From Clostridiales bacterium (GTDB taxonomy: Bacteria > Bacillota > Clostridia > Christensenellales > Pumilibacteraceae): 64,000 nucleotides of DNA. The notes below the pieces were generated by a model that saw only the letters and a list, made by a program, of their open reading frames with translations, made no database searches and was not told where the DNA came from. The stretch spans positions 1-64,000 of the forward strand of contig SVHU01000005.1 in the NCBI GenBank assembly GCA_015055625.1, in the 5' to 3' direction. The position numbers and the translations under genes were made by a program. Positions 17,815 through 25,942 of the stretch are shown here, one piece after another (the first letter of the stretch is position 1; the number at the start of each line of letters is the position of its first letter).

Positions 17815-18486
17815 ATGGCAAAAATTTTAGTAGTTGAGGACGATAAAGACCTTAACAGATTTGTTTGCATAAGCTTGAAAACCGACGGGTACGAGGTTGT
17901 TTCGGCGTTCGACGGGGAAGAGGCAATTGACAAAACGGCGGATACAAAATTTGATTTGATTCTCACCGATATAATGATGCCTAACGTGGACGGATTTGAC
18001 TTTGTGCAAAACGTGAGAAGGACGGATAAGACCACGCCCATAATTTTTATGACGGCAAAGGATGATAAGCCTTCTAAAATGCTGGGATACAGGCTGGGGG
18101 TAGACGATTACGTTACAAAGCCTTTCGATATGGACGTGCTCCTTCTTAAAATTGGCGCAATGCTAAGACGAAATAAGATTGAAACGGACAACGAGCTTGT
18201 TGTGGGCAACTTTTTTATGAATAGAGAGGAGCGAGTGGCAAAGATTGACAATGAAGAGATCGCGCTTACTGTGCGCGAGTTCGACTTGTTGTTTAAGTTT
18301 TTGTCTAACCCCAAAAAGACTTTTACGCGTTCTGCGCTTATGGAAGAATTTTGGGACTACGATTCGTCTGCAACGTCAAGGACGGTGGACGTGTATATGG
18401 CAAAACTTCGTGAAAAAACTTCGTCGTGCAACGGTTTTGAAATACTTACTGTGCACGGATTAGGGTACAAGGCGGTGCTTAAATGA
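17815..18486 (+). CDS. OmpR/PhoB-type response regulator
   Basis: The 223-residue protein has a receiver with VVEDD near the start, Asp52 in LTDIMMPNVDG, the conserved Lys in VTKPFDMD, and a winged-helix C-terminus ending LTVHGLGYKAV. GGGAG sits 9 bases before ATG 17815; an earlier in-frame ATG at 17800 has no such site. The stop overlaps the kinase start by 4 bases. It most likely activates its own operon, which continues through the kinase and two membrane-protein genes. Confidence 0.93.
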   Translation: MAKILVVEDDKDLNRFVCISLKTDGYEVVSAFDGEEAIDKTADTKFDLILTDIMMPNVDGFDFVQNVRRTDKTTPIIFMTAKDDKPSKMLGYRLGVDDYVTKPFDMDVLLLKIGAMLRRNKIETDNELVVGNFFMNREERVAKIDNEEIALTVREFDLLFKFLSNPKKTFTRSALMEEFWDYDSSATSRTVDVYMAKLREKTSSCNGFEILTVHGLGYKAVLK

Positions 18487-19547
18487 AAAAGCGTGAAAAA
18501 AAGAGAAGAGGAATACGCTTTATTGATATGGTAGCATACTTTATTCCTATTGCTTTTATGATCCAAATAGCAGTACTCGTTTTTGATTATATAGAAACCA
18601 AGACGGATAACAAGGTACTTATTGCGATACTTATTCTTATAGTAATAATTATGCTTGCGCTAATCGTTACGATAATTGACGCCATTCGCAGGAAGTTTAT
18701 GGTGTACCGACCTTTAGGTAAAATTCTGGATGCTACCGAAAAGATTGCAAACGGAGATTTTTCAACCAAGATACTTATTGATAAAGAATACGGTAAATAT
18801 AACGAGTACGACGTTATTATGGATAATATTAATTTGATGGCGGACGAGTTGAAGAAAAACGAAGTGCTTAAAACAGATTTTATATCCTCTGTAACGCATG
18901 AGCTAAAAACGCCACTTGCTGTTATCAATAATTATTCTTCGTTACTTGCAAAAGAGGAAATTGACGAAGAATCTCGTATACGTTATGCAAAAACAGTGCA
19001 ACAGGCAAGCAAAAAGCTTGATGATCTGATATCTAATATCTTAAAGCTTAACAAGCTGGAAAATCAAACTATAAAGCCTGACATCGCTAGGTTTAATCTT
19101 ACTGAAACGCTAGCTCAAAGCGTGCTTGCATACGAGAGTGTGTGCGAGGATAAGGGAATAGAACTTGACTGCGACTTTGACGACGTGTGGGTTTATAGCT
19201 CGGAAAGTATGCTGGAAATTGTTTTTAATAACCTTATTTCAAACGCTGTAAAGTTTACGAATAACGGTGGAAAGGTAAGCGTTACGCTAAAGAAAAAAGC
19301 GGATATTGCAATAATAAGCGTGACCGATACCGGATGCGGTATGACTAAAGAAACAGGCGCTAGAATTTTTGATAAGTTCTATCAGGGTGATACTTCTCGT
19401 TCTAGTGAGGGTAACGGCTTGGGTTTGGCGCTTGTGAAAAAAGTAATCAACGTTTTGGGTGGAGAAATTTCGGTGCAAAGCGAGCTTAATAAGGGCAGTA
19501 CTTTTACCGTGAAAATCAGAGGAGCGATTGATGAAAAAAATAATTGA
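18483..19547 (+). CDS. Sensor histidine kinase
   Basis: The 354-residue protein has two membrane helices (about residues 17-38 and 44-66) separated by only about 6 residues, so little is exposed outside. HAMP-like sequence follows, then HisKA with His139 in SSVTHELKTPL, and HATPase_c with NLISNAVKFTN (N box), DTGCGM (G1) and GNGLGLALV (G2). The minimal sensor is typical of intramembrane-sensing kinases that detect cell-envelope stress or antimicrobial peptides through a partner membrane protein; the 8-TM protein next door is the obvious candidate (inference). Confidence 0.92.
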   Translation: MKKREKKRRGIRFIDMVAYFIPIAFMIQIAVLVFDYIETKTDNKVLIAILILIVIIMLALIVTIIDAIRRKFMVYRPLGKILDATEKIANGDFSTKILIDKEYGKYNEYDVIMDNINLMADELKKNEVLKTDFISSVTHELKTPLAVINNYSSLLAKEEIDEESRIRYAKTVQQASKKLDDLISNILKLNKLENQTIKPDIARFNLTETLAQSVLAYESVCEDKGIELDCDFDDVWVYSSESMLEIVFNNLISNAVKFTNNGGKVSVTLKKKADIAIISVTDTGCGMTKETGARIFDKFYQGDTSRSSEGNGLGLALVKKVINVLGGEISVQSELNKGSTFTVKIRGAIDEKNN

Positions 19548-20490
19548 TAGGATTGTTGCCATATTCAAAAAGGCATGGGAATATCTAAAAGACCCGCCCA
19601 CTCTTGTCAAGGTTCTTTCCTTTATATCCGCGCTTTTGTGCGTAGGCGGAGCAATGGCGGTAATAATTATAGGATATCAAGGTAATATTGCGCTTGAAAT
19701 TCTTGCCTATACTTTGTTTGGACTGTCCGCCATAACGTTTTCTTATTGCGTGTATTTTATAGTAAGGTGGATTCCTTCTGCAAAAAGAAAAATTATGGAT
19801 ATGATCGATTCTAACCGCTTTACGCACACGTTGCGCAAAGATTACGGTTTTAGGACGGTAATATTCGCGATTGGTTCGTTTACTATGAGCATAGCGTTTA
19901 GCGCGTTTAATGGGTATATGGGAATTGCGTTTGCATCCATATTCAACGGAGCGCTTGCGATGTACTATATAGTGCTTGCATTAGTTCGGGGCGGAGTCCT
20001 GTTCCACCACGGCAAAGGCGCGAAAAAGGACGATACGTATCACGAAAAAGATGACGAAAGGCGCGCAAAGATATATCGCAATATCGGAATTTTAATACTG
20101 ATTTTGTCTGTTGCGCTATCGGCAATAATTGCGCAAATGATATTTGATGACAGGCATTTTTCCTATCCCGGCTGGACAGTGTTTGCGTTTGCAGCGTATG
20201 CGTTTTTCAAGATAACGATGTCAATAATCAATCTTTTCAAAGCACGCAAGCATGACGACATGACGGTAAGAGCGATACGTAATATAAACCTTACGGACGC
20301 AATGGTATCTATTATTGCTCTTCAGACTGCGCTCTTGCATACTTTTGGCACGGAGGGTATAGATATCTCGCTTTATAATACGCTAACAGGCTGTGTTGTG
20401 AGCGGTGGAACGTACGCGATAGGAATAATAATGATAGTTGTGGGCGTAAAAACCCTTAAAATACTAAAATCGGAGAAAAATAATGAATAA
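19531..20490 (+). CDS. Unknown 8-TM membrane protein linked to a two-component system
   Basis: The 319-residue protein has about eight hydrophobic segments and a basic N-terminus. No family motif was recognised. Its start lies 17 bases inside the kinase gene, with AGAGGAG about 7 bases upstream, so it is coupled to the kinase. It overlaps the following small gene by 8 bases. An ATG 3 bases after an in-frame TTG is taken as the start. It could be the sensing partner or the output (for example a transporter or envelope modifier) of the system. Confidence 0.75.
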   Translation: MKKIIDRIVAIFKKAWEYLKDPPTLVKVLSFISALLCVGGAMAVIIIGYQGNIALEILAYTLFGLSAITFSYCVYFIVRWIPSAKRKIMDMIDSNRFTHTLRKDYGFRTVIFAIGSFTMSIAFSAFNGYMGIAFASIFNGALAMYYIVLALVRGGVLFHHGKGAKKDDTYHEKDDERRAKIYRNIGILILILSVALSAIIAQMIFDDRHFSYPGWTVFAFAAYAFFKITMSIINLFKARKHDDMTVRAIRNINLTDAMVSIIALQTALLHTFGTEGIDISLYNTLTGCVVSGGTYAIGIIMIVVGVKTLKILKSEKNNE

Positions 20491-20896
20491 TAATGAAGAC
20501 AAGAGGTTTTCTTATACTTATACCGCGCCAACGGAAGAAGAGCGTAGAGAAATTGACAGCATAAGAAAAAAATATGTACAACAAACTAAAAAAGAAACAA
20601 GTAAGATGGAAAGGCTTCGTAGCTTAGATGCTAAGGTAAGAAATTCTGCTCTTGTAATTGCGCTCACGCTCGGAGTGGTGGGCGTGTTGCTATTTGGATT
20701 TGGGCTTACTTGCGTGCTTGAGTGGAATTTGTGGGTATTAGGAATTTCCTGTATGGTTGTAGGGTGTGTTCCTGTTGGTATTGCATATCCTATACATGGT
20801 ATTGTTCTTGCTAAAAACCGCAAAAAGTACGGCGACGAAATACTTGCACTTACCGAAGAATTGCTGAATGAAGACAATTTGGAAGAAAAAAAATAA
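20483..20896 (+). CDS. Small 2-TM protein of unknown function, copy 1
   Basis: The 137-residue protein has a charged N-terminal helix (about residues 1-55), two membrane helices (about 57-75 and 82-105) and a short cytoplasmic tail. The pattern MERLRSLDAKVRNSAL...GFG...YPIHG recurs in the next gene, so the two are paralogues. Similar small proteins are found in many Clostridia with no assigned role. It is the last gene of the operon that starts at 17815. Confidence 0.7.
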   Translation: MNNNEDKRFSYTYTAPTEEERREIDSIRKKYVQQTKKETSKMERLRSLDAKVRNSALVIALTLGVVGVLLFGFGLTCVLEWNLWVLGISCMVVGCVPVGIAYPIHGIVLAKNRKKYGDEILALTEELLNEDNLEEKK

Positions 20897-20932
20897 TAAC
20901 TTTTACAAATCCTTTACGTTTTTTTGCTTATT

Positions 20933-20960
20933 TTGCAACAATTGAATTGTAAAATATAGA
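20933..20960 (+). promoter_or_regulatory. Possible promoter of the second 2-TM gene
   Basis: TTGCAA (20933-20938), 16 bp, TATAGA (20955-20960). The match is modest. Confidence 0.4.
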
Positions 20961-20985
20961 CATAAAACGAAAAGGAGAAACAATT

Positions 20986-21330
20986 ATGACGGAAAAAGAA
21001 ATTTATACAATAGAAAGAATAAAAGAGAAGTATGAAGAAAAACGACCTACAAAGCTTGACGAGCTTAAAGCGCTTGACTGTCGTGTGAAGCTCCCAGCAT
21101 TAGTGTTTGCTTACGTGTTTGGTATTATCGGCGCGCTTGTGCTTGGCTTTGGAATGTGTATGGCAATGGAAATTATTTTCTCGTCTATGGCAATGGGTAT
21201 TGTGATAGGCTGTGTGGGAATTTTCTTGGTTGCAATCAATTACCCTATCTATAAAAAAATGTTAGAGTCCCGTATTCGTAAGTATGCGGAAAAAATCAAC
21301 ACTTTATCTGACGAAATTTTGGCAGGTTAG
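20986..21330 (+). CDS. Small 2-TM protein of unknown function, copy 2
   Basis: The 114-residue paralogue of the upstream gene has LDELKALDCRVKLPALVF, GALVLGFGM and INYPIYKKML, which align with LRSLDAKVRNSALVI, GVLLFGFGL and IAYPIHGIVL. It has two membrane helices and a charged N-terminal helix. AAAAGGAGAAA is a strong ribosome site 6 bases before the ATG. The 89-base gap from copy 1 may hold its own promoter. A strong terminator follows. Confidence 0.72.
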   Translation: MTEKEIYTIERIKEKYEEKRPTKLDELKALDCRVKLPALVFAYVFGIIGALVLGFGMCMAMEIIFSSMAMGIVIGCVGIFLVAINYPIYKKMLESRIRKYAEKINTLSDEILAG

Positions 21331-21380
21331 AAGCAGGGCAGTACTTATCGTGCAATAGCAAAAAAATTAAAAAACGACAA

Positions 21381-21419
21381 AAACTACGCTAAGATAAATT
21401 TTTGGCGTAGTTTTTTCTT
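21381..21419 (+). terminator. Terminator of the two-component/2-TM cluster
   Basis: Stem AAACTACGC (21381-21389)/GCGTAGTTT (21405-21413), 15-nt loop, followed by TTTTCTTT. Confidence 0.8.
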
Positions 21420-21448
21420 TTGACAAAACAAGCGGAAAATGCTATAAT
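21420..21448 (+). promoter_or_regulatory. Perfect consensus promoter of an untranslated leader or ncRNA
   Basis: TTGACA (21420-21425), 17 bp, TATAAT (21443-21448), immediately after a terminator. The next gene begins 230 bases later. Confidence 0.85.
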
Positions 21449-21454
21449 ATCAAT

Positions 21455-21660
21455 ACTTGGTCGTGCTGAGCTATAAAGGCTCGAGCGTATAAGGAAAATC
21501 ATATTGGGAAAAGCTGGCGGTGTATATACAAATGAGTATTTACTACCCCGATAGTGTTTTGAAAATTATTTTAATAGAAAGTTTCTATAAATGTAACACG
21601 TATGCGAGATTTTGTGTATAATTGATAGTACTTTACACTAAAATTTATGGTAAAAACCCG
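21455..21660 (+). ncRNA. Putative long 5' leader or small RNA
   Basis: This about 206-base stretch follows a perfect promoter and has no plausible reading frame. It contains a GAGC...GCTC hairpin near 21470-21485 and a longer imperfect hairpin, GGTGTATATAC...GTATTTACTACC, near 21519-21546. No riboswitch class that I know was matched. A TATAAT at 21617-21622 may be a second, closer promoter of the next gene, in which case the first transcript could be a separate RNA. Confidence 0.35.
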
Positions 21661-21677
21661 AATAAGGAGCGCGGACT

Positions 21678-22577
21678 ATGATGGAATTTTTTAATCTTAT
21701 TGCGGATTTTTTCAATTCGTTGAAGCTTGAGTATAAGGTGTTGATAATAGCCGGTGCGAGCGCGCTGGTTGCGTTTGTCGTGATTTTGTGTTGTGTACTT
21801 GGGTATAAAAAACACAAAAAGAAAAAGCGCGCGATAAAGGAAAAACACGAGAAGAACAAGCAAGCGCTTGACGATTTTATGTCAACGCCGTCAGACGGAC
21901 ACGAAGAGCTTTTAAAGCGTTTTAACGGAGATAAAGAGAGTGTTACGAGCGAGCCGAAGATTGACGAAGACGCATTTGAAGCAAGAGGTGCAGAGCAAGA
22001 GGGAACAGCGCAAGAAATTGCAGATGAGCACGTAATAGAACGTAGCGAAGATATTGACGTAGAGTTTTGTGAGGATATCGAAAGTGCAGATATTAGAATT
22101 GATAACGATGATTTATCTGAAAATATTGAACAGAAAAAAGATGTCTTTGCTTTTGTAAAAGATAAAGAAAATAAAATTCCAGTAGGCTTTGAGGTAAAAC
22201 TTAGAGAGGCTGAAAATGATGTAAAAGCAAATTATTGCGATATAGTAAATCATGCAATGTCGTATAAAAAACTTAAGCTTAGAAAGAGTGCGAACAGTGA
22301 AAAAGGGTATTGTGGAAGCAACCTTTTGTTTATGTTTAAAATTCACGGAAAATCGCTCAGAGTGTATTATGCGCTTCGCTTTGCAGATTACGAGCATACC
22401 ACTATGCCTGTAAGTAACGAAAGTGGTAAAAAATCGTATGATAAAACGCCGGTAATGCTAAAAATTACAGGTCCGCTGTCGGTAAAAAGAGCAAAGATGC
22501 TTATTGACGACGTTGCAAAGCGTTTTGCTATGGAGAAGGGAAAAGAAAAAACCGTAATAACAGCAGAAGAAATATAA
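21678..22577 (+). CDS. Membrane-anchored protein of unknown function
   Basis: The 299-residue protein has one membrane helix (about residues 20-45), a Lys/Arg-rich stop-transfer segment, an acidic disordered linker (about 60-160) and a folded C-terminal domain (about 165-290). That domain has the layout of an uncharacterised Firmicutes domain in which a YYxxIxNxxxSYKxxK-like motif is followed by FKIHGKSLRVYYALRFADYE and KKSYDKTPVMLKI. The role is unknown. AAGGAGCGCGG precedes the double ATG; the first is used. It is monocistronic. Confidence 0.72.
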   Translation: MMEFFNLIADFFNSLKLEYKVLIIAGASALVAFVVILCCVLGYKKHKKKKRAIKEKHEKNKQALDDFMSTPSDGHEELLKRFNGDKESVTSEPKIDEDAFEARGAEQEGTAQEIADEHVIERSEDIDVEFCEDIESADIRIDNDDLSENIEQKKDVFAFVKDKENKIPVGFEVKLREAENDVKANYCDIVNHAMSYKKLKLRKSANSEKGYCGSNLLFMFKIHGKSLRVYYALRFADYEHTTMPVSNESGKKSYDKTPVMLKITGPLSVKRAKMLIDDVAKRFAMEKGKEKTVITAEEI

Positions 22578-22586
22578 AGTAAAAAT

Positions 22587-22626
22587 ATGCGTGGACGCAA
22601 GTTAAAGTGCGTTTTGCGCATTTTTT
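22587..22626 (+). terminator. Terminator after the membrane-anchored protein gene
   Basis: Two-part stem, ATGCG/CGCAT and ACGCA/TGCGT with a small internal loop, followed by TTTTTT. Confidence 0.75.
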
Positions 22627-22732
22627 ACTATAATTTTTACTCTTTTTACAGTGAAAAACCGTGATTAAATTATAGTGAGAAATCGTTGTTGATGTGCCAA
22701 AAACAGAAAAAAACAGTTAAATATAAAAAATT

Positions 22733-22768
22733 GTATAAATTGGCTTTTTTGTATAAATCGGCTTTTTT
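22733..22768 (+). repeat. 18-bp tandem repeat, two units
   Basis: GTATAAATTGGCTTTTTT is followed directly by the same unit with one T to C change. The unit contains a TATAAAT-like element, so it may affect local transcription or be simple slippage. Confidence 0.7.
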
Positions 22769-22835
22769 TTCAAGTTGTAGGTTTAAAATAAGTAAAAAAA
22801 TGGCTATAAGTTCAAAAAAAATGACTTGTTTTTGC

Positions 22836-22865
22836 TTGAAATGGCTAGAGCGAATATGGTACAAT
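22836..22865 (+). promoter_or_regulatory. Promoter of the first GH43-like gene pair
   Basis: TTGAAA (22836-22841), 18 bp, TACAAT (22860-22865). The paralogous pair at 32006 has a promoter of the same design (GCTTGAAA, 18 bp, TATACT). Confidence 0.7.
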
Positions 22866-22994
22866 ATATATAATAGCGGTTTTTGCGCAGTTGTACTGTG
22901 TGGAAAACCAATGTAAAAAGTTTGTAAGCCGTGTTTTTTAACGCAAAGGTTTGCAGTGTAAAACGTGTAAATAATAAAAAGGAGATAGAAAAAG

Positions 22995-25613
22995 ATGAAC
23001 AAAACCGTTAAAAAGATTTTATCGGGTATTGCCACATTCGTTTTATCCGTATCGCTATTTACCGGATGTGAGCCAGCTACGCCTGCAACAACGGTAAAAG
23101 CTCCGTCTTCTAACACAAGCGAAGTGGTAGAAAGTACTCCTACCGAAACGGAAACAGTAGGTCTTACCTCTGGTTTCGAGCTTCCGCATGCGGACGGTAA
23201 GGTGGATAATATCTACGTTTACGAGGACGAGCTTTATTATCATAACAACGAAAAATACGACGGTTGCGACCCCGGAATTTTGTTTACGGGCGAAGAAGAC
23301 CTTCGTGATTCGTACGATAAGCTTATAGCAAAGGAGAGCCAATTCCTTCCCGGAGCTACGGAGGAGGAAGTTTTGGAAGTGGTTGCAACAAAGTACGGTA
23401 GCTGGGACGAGTGGGGGGAGAAGTACCTTAACAAGTTCTATACCGTGCACTCTTCTCATACCGCAAATCTTTCTCCCGAAACTAAGCAAAAATATCCCGA
23501 CGCTGTATACGGAGGATATATGCTTCGTACTTCGTCCGATCTTACCGACTGGCTTATTGAGGGCGAGATAGAGGGATATGCTGTAGAAGGATATGCAAAC
23601 GGTTGGTATGAGCCCAATATCCGTAACTGGGCGCCCGAAATTGCGCGTGAGCCTATGAGCGGACTTTACGTAATAGTTGGTTCGTCTAACACCAAGAGCG
23701 GTGATAAGACTACCGACTATCATCCCTTTACAAATCTTGGCTACGATTCGTATAATGAGCAGTATGATAATATGATTCCCTATCTTGCGATAGCAACCAA
23801 TCCCATTGGACCTTACCATTACGTAACGGGCGAAGAATACTATTCTTATATCGCTAAGTTCAATGCGGATGGAACGCCTTATACTATTGAAATTGATGGA
23901 GAGAAGTGGGCTGTATATCGTGAAGACTTAAAGTTTGAAAAGGGTAACGAGTACGGTGGATACGTTCCTCTTACTAAGGTTGACGAGGACGGTTATACCA
24001 TTTTGAATCAGAACGGTCTTAACGTAACGAGAGATAAGTGCTTGCTCAACGCCGGATACTATCATCCCGAAATCTGGGAAGCTTATCAGCATTGGAGTAC
24101 CGACTATCGCGGACTTTTCCCAGGTATTGACACAAACTTCCTTTGCGACAGTAAGGGCGATGTATATCTTTATTTCTCAGCTCACGTAGGTTCTGTACTT
24201 TCAGGTAACCACGTTTGGGTAATTCCTATGAAGGACCTTTGTACACCTGATTGGGAAAATATGACTCACGTAACCTCTCCTTCTTATTCTACTATATATT
24301 ACGGCGAGGGTAAGACGAGCTCTTATCAGATGCGTGAATCTGACGGACAGTATTTTTATCAGCCTCACTATATAGAGTTCAAGGGCGGAAAGCAAAATCT
24401 TCAGTTTGCTATTAACGGTGTTCCCGGTTATTATATGGGAACAGCGTCCGAGGGTGGAATTAACGAAGGAACGTACGTAGTTGAAAAAGACGGATATTAT
24501 TATATGACGTATTCTCCATTTGGATATGGATCAAGAAAGTATTCGCTTTATTTTGCTATTGCCGATAATCCCTTTGGACCTTTCATTAAACTTCCCCAGT
24601 ACTTCCCCGTATTTGGTCTTGACCAGAGCGAAACTCAGGACTATATGGCAGGAACAGGACACCACTCTTTCGTAACTGTTGGCGACGAGATGTGGGTAGT
24701 ATATCACTACTTCTATAACCCCGTAGACAATACGTGGGCTGACGGTGGATTTTTGGGACGTTGTATCGGTGTTGACAGAATAGGTTGGTACGACTACGAC
24801 GGACTTAAGTTCGAAACCATTATGGAAGAGCAAATCGCTAAGGATATAGAGTTTGCAAAAGAAAACGCGAACGAGAGAGTTAAGAGCGAACTTTATACGG
24901 TGTTTAACGGTGATTACGAGGCTATGGAAGCGTGGATCAGAGAATGTTATGAAACAGGCAACCATAGATATTATAGACAAGAGCGCGGAATTGAGCACGA
25001 TTGGGATAGAGTAATTCCTATTCTTTACGGTAGCGGACCTACCTATTCTCTCCAGCCTAAACCCGAAGTATTTACAGGATACGATAACGTAGCAAAATAC
25101 GCAAACGTAACCATACTTGAAGGCGATGATAGTACTGCAAAGTATGCAAACGACGGAATGTTTACATATCAGAAGTGGTCTGAAGACTATGAAGTTGTAG
25201 GAAATAAAGATACAAGACAGCTTAAAGTTAAGCTTTCTTGGGATACTCCTCAAACCATTCGCAACATAATGGTTTATAACAGCCGTGATTACGTTTATGC
25301 GTTTAACAACGTAGAATCTATTGTATTCAAGCTTGATAGGAAGCCCACTTGGTACCCAGAAGGTAAAGAGTTTAACGGATATTGCTACATAAAAGACTTA
25401 AAGCCCGATTCACAAGGTTGGGATGAAAGTAACTTCGTAATGCGTAAAGGTGGATCTGCAATGGCAACCTTTAACGAAATTACCGTAAGCGAGATTATTA
25501 TTACAATTGATGCTAAAGATAAGGTTGGCGAGCTTATTCTTACTTCCGCTAACCGTTATACAGTAAAACTTTCCGAGATTTACGTTATGGGAAATCCCGC
25601 GGATAAGGAATAA
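22995..25613 (+). CDS. GH43-like glycoside hydrolase lipoprotein, copy A
   Basis: The 872-residue lipoprotein has a signal peptide with lipobox LFTG-Cys25, a short Thr/Ser linker, a five-bladed-propeller GH43-like domain and a C-terminal F5/8-type (galactose-binding-like) domain at about 680-865. GH43 landmarks in order are Asp92 in CDPGILF (candidate base), NWAPEI at 211-216, Asp379 in GIDTNF, Glu491 in INEGTYVVEKDGYYYMTYSP (candidate acid) and GTGHHSFV...WVVYHY. Spacing is longer than in typical GH43 because of inserts. GH43 enzymes cut arabinan, xylan or galactan side chains; the substrate here is unknown. A giant lipoprotein gene follows 14 bases later. Copy B is at 32006. Confidence 0.78.
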   Translation: MNKTVKKILSGIATFVLSVSLFTGCEPATPATTVKAPSSNTSEVVESTPTETETVGLTSGFELPHADGKVDNIYVYEDELYYHNNEKYDGCDPGILFTGEEDLRDSYDKLIAKESQFLPGATEEEVLEVVATKYGSWDEWGEKYLNKFYTVHSSHTANLSPETKQKYPDAVYGGYMLRTSSDLTDWLIEGEIEGYAVEGYANGWYEPNIRNWAPEIAREPMSGLYVIVGSSNTKSGDKTTDYHPFTNLGYDSYNEQYDNMIPYLAIATNPIGPYHYVTGEEYYSYIAKFNADGTPYTIEIDGEKWAVYREDLKFEKGNEYGGYVPLTKVDEDGYTILNQNGLNVTRDKCLLNAGYYHPEIWEAYQHWSTDYRGLFPGIDTNFLCDSKGDVYLYFSAHVGSVLSGNHVWVIPMKDLCTPDWENMTHVTSPSYSTIYYGEGKTSSYQMRESDGQYFYQPHYIEFKGGKQNLQFAINGVPGYYMGTASEGGINEGTYVVEKDGYYYMTYSPFGYGSRKYSLYFAIADNPFGPFIKLPQYFPVFGLDQSETQDYMAGTGHHSFVTVGDEMWVVYHYFYNPVDNTWADGGFLGRCIGVDRIGWYDYDGLKFETIMEEQIAKDIEFAKENANERVKSELYTVFNGDYEAMEAWIRECYETGNHRYYRQERGIEHDWDRVIPILYGSGPTYSLQPKPEVFTGYDNVAKYANVTILEGDDSTAKYANDGMFTYQKWSEDYEVVGNKDTRQLKVKLSWDTPQTIRNIMVYNSRDYVYAFNNVESIVFKLDRKPTWYPEGKEFNGYCYIKDLKPDSQGWDESNFVMRKGGSAMATFNEITVSEIIITIDAKDKVGELILTSANRYTVKLSEIYVMGNPADKE

Positions 25614-25942
25614 GGAGGTAAGAAATTATGAAAAGATTTAAAAGTTTATTCCTTGCTCTTATTCTTGCTCTTGCACTTTGCGTAGGACTTGTTGCTTGTG
25701 ATGATGGCGGAAAGAAAGACGAAACTCCAGATCCTGTTACGTATACTCTCAGCTTTGAAATGAACGGACACGGCGCACAGATTTCTGACCAGGTTCTCGA
25801 AGAAGACGAAGTAACCGTTCAGCCTACCAATCCCACCGAGAGTGGTTGGAACTTTGAAGGCTGGTATACTGATAATAATTTTAATGAGCTTTACACGTTT
25901 GGTTCAACTCTTAGCTCTGATACAACCGTATACGCTAAGTGG
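25021..25942 (+). repeat. Highly conserved tract shared with 34001-34934 (unit A)
   Basis: This stretch spans the C-terminal domain of the GH43-like gene, the 14-base gap and the start of the giant lipoprotein gene up to its first InlB repeat. It is much closer to its partner than the flanking sequence is: about 20 amino-acid differences in 190 aligned residues of the GH43 C-terminus, and long runs of identical bases, including synonymous sites, at the start of the next gene. Confidence 0.7.

Larger units (their letters stand above)
22578..22994. other. Intergenic region before the polysaccharide locus
   Basis: This 417-base region holds a terminator (22587-22626), an AT-rich stretch with an 18-bp tandem repeat (22733-22768) and the promoter of the GH43-like gene (22836-22865). 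An open frame from 22686 to 22916 is Lys/Phe/Cys-rich low complexity without a ribosome site and is not taken as a gene. Confidence 0.7.

Noticed and set aside
17595-17837. 80-codon frame after the HAD gene
   Set aside because: Runs through a clear terminator and promoter into the response regulator in another frame.
22733-22768. The two 18-bp units as the start of a CRISPR array
   Set aside because: Adjacent units have no spacers. It is a simple tandem duplication.
22686-22916. Plus-strand 76-codon frame before the GH43-like gene
   Set aside because: Low-complexity Lys/Phe/Cys content, includes the tandem repeat and the promoter of the next gene, no ribosome site.
24531-25253. Long minus-strand frames opposite the GH43-like and giant lipoprotein genes
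   Set aside because: Repeated in both paralogous pairs only because the sense genes are related. No start signals.
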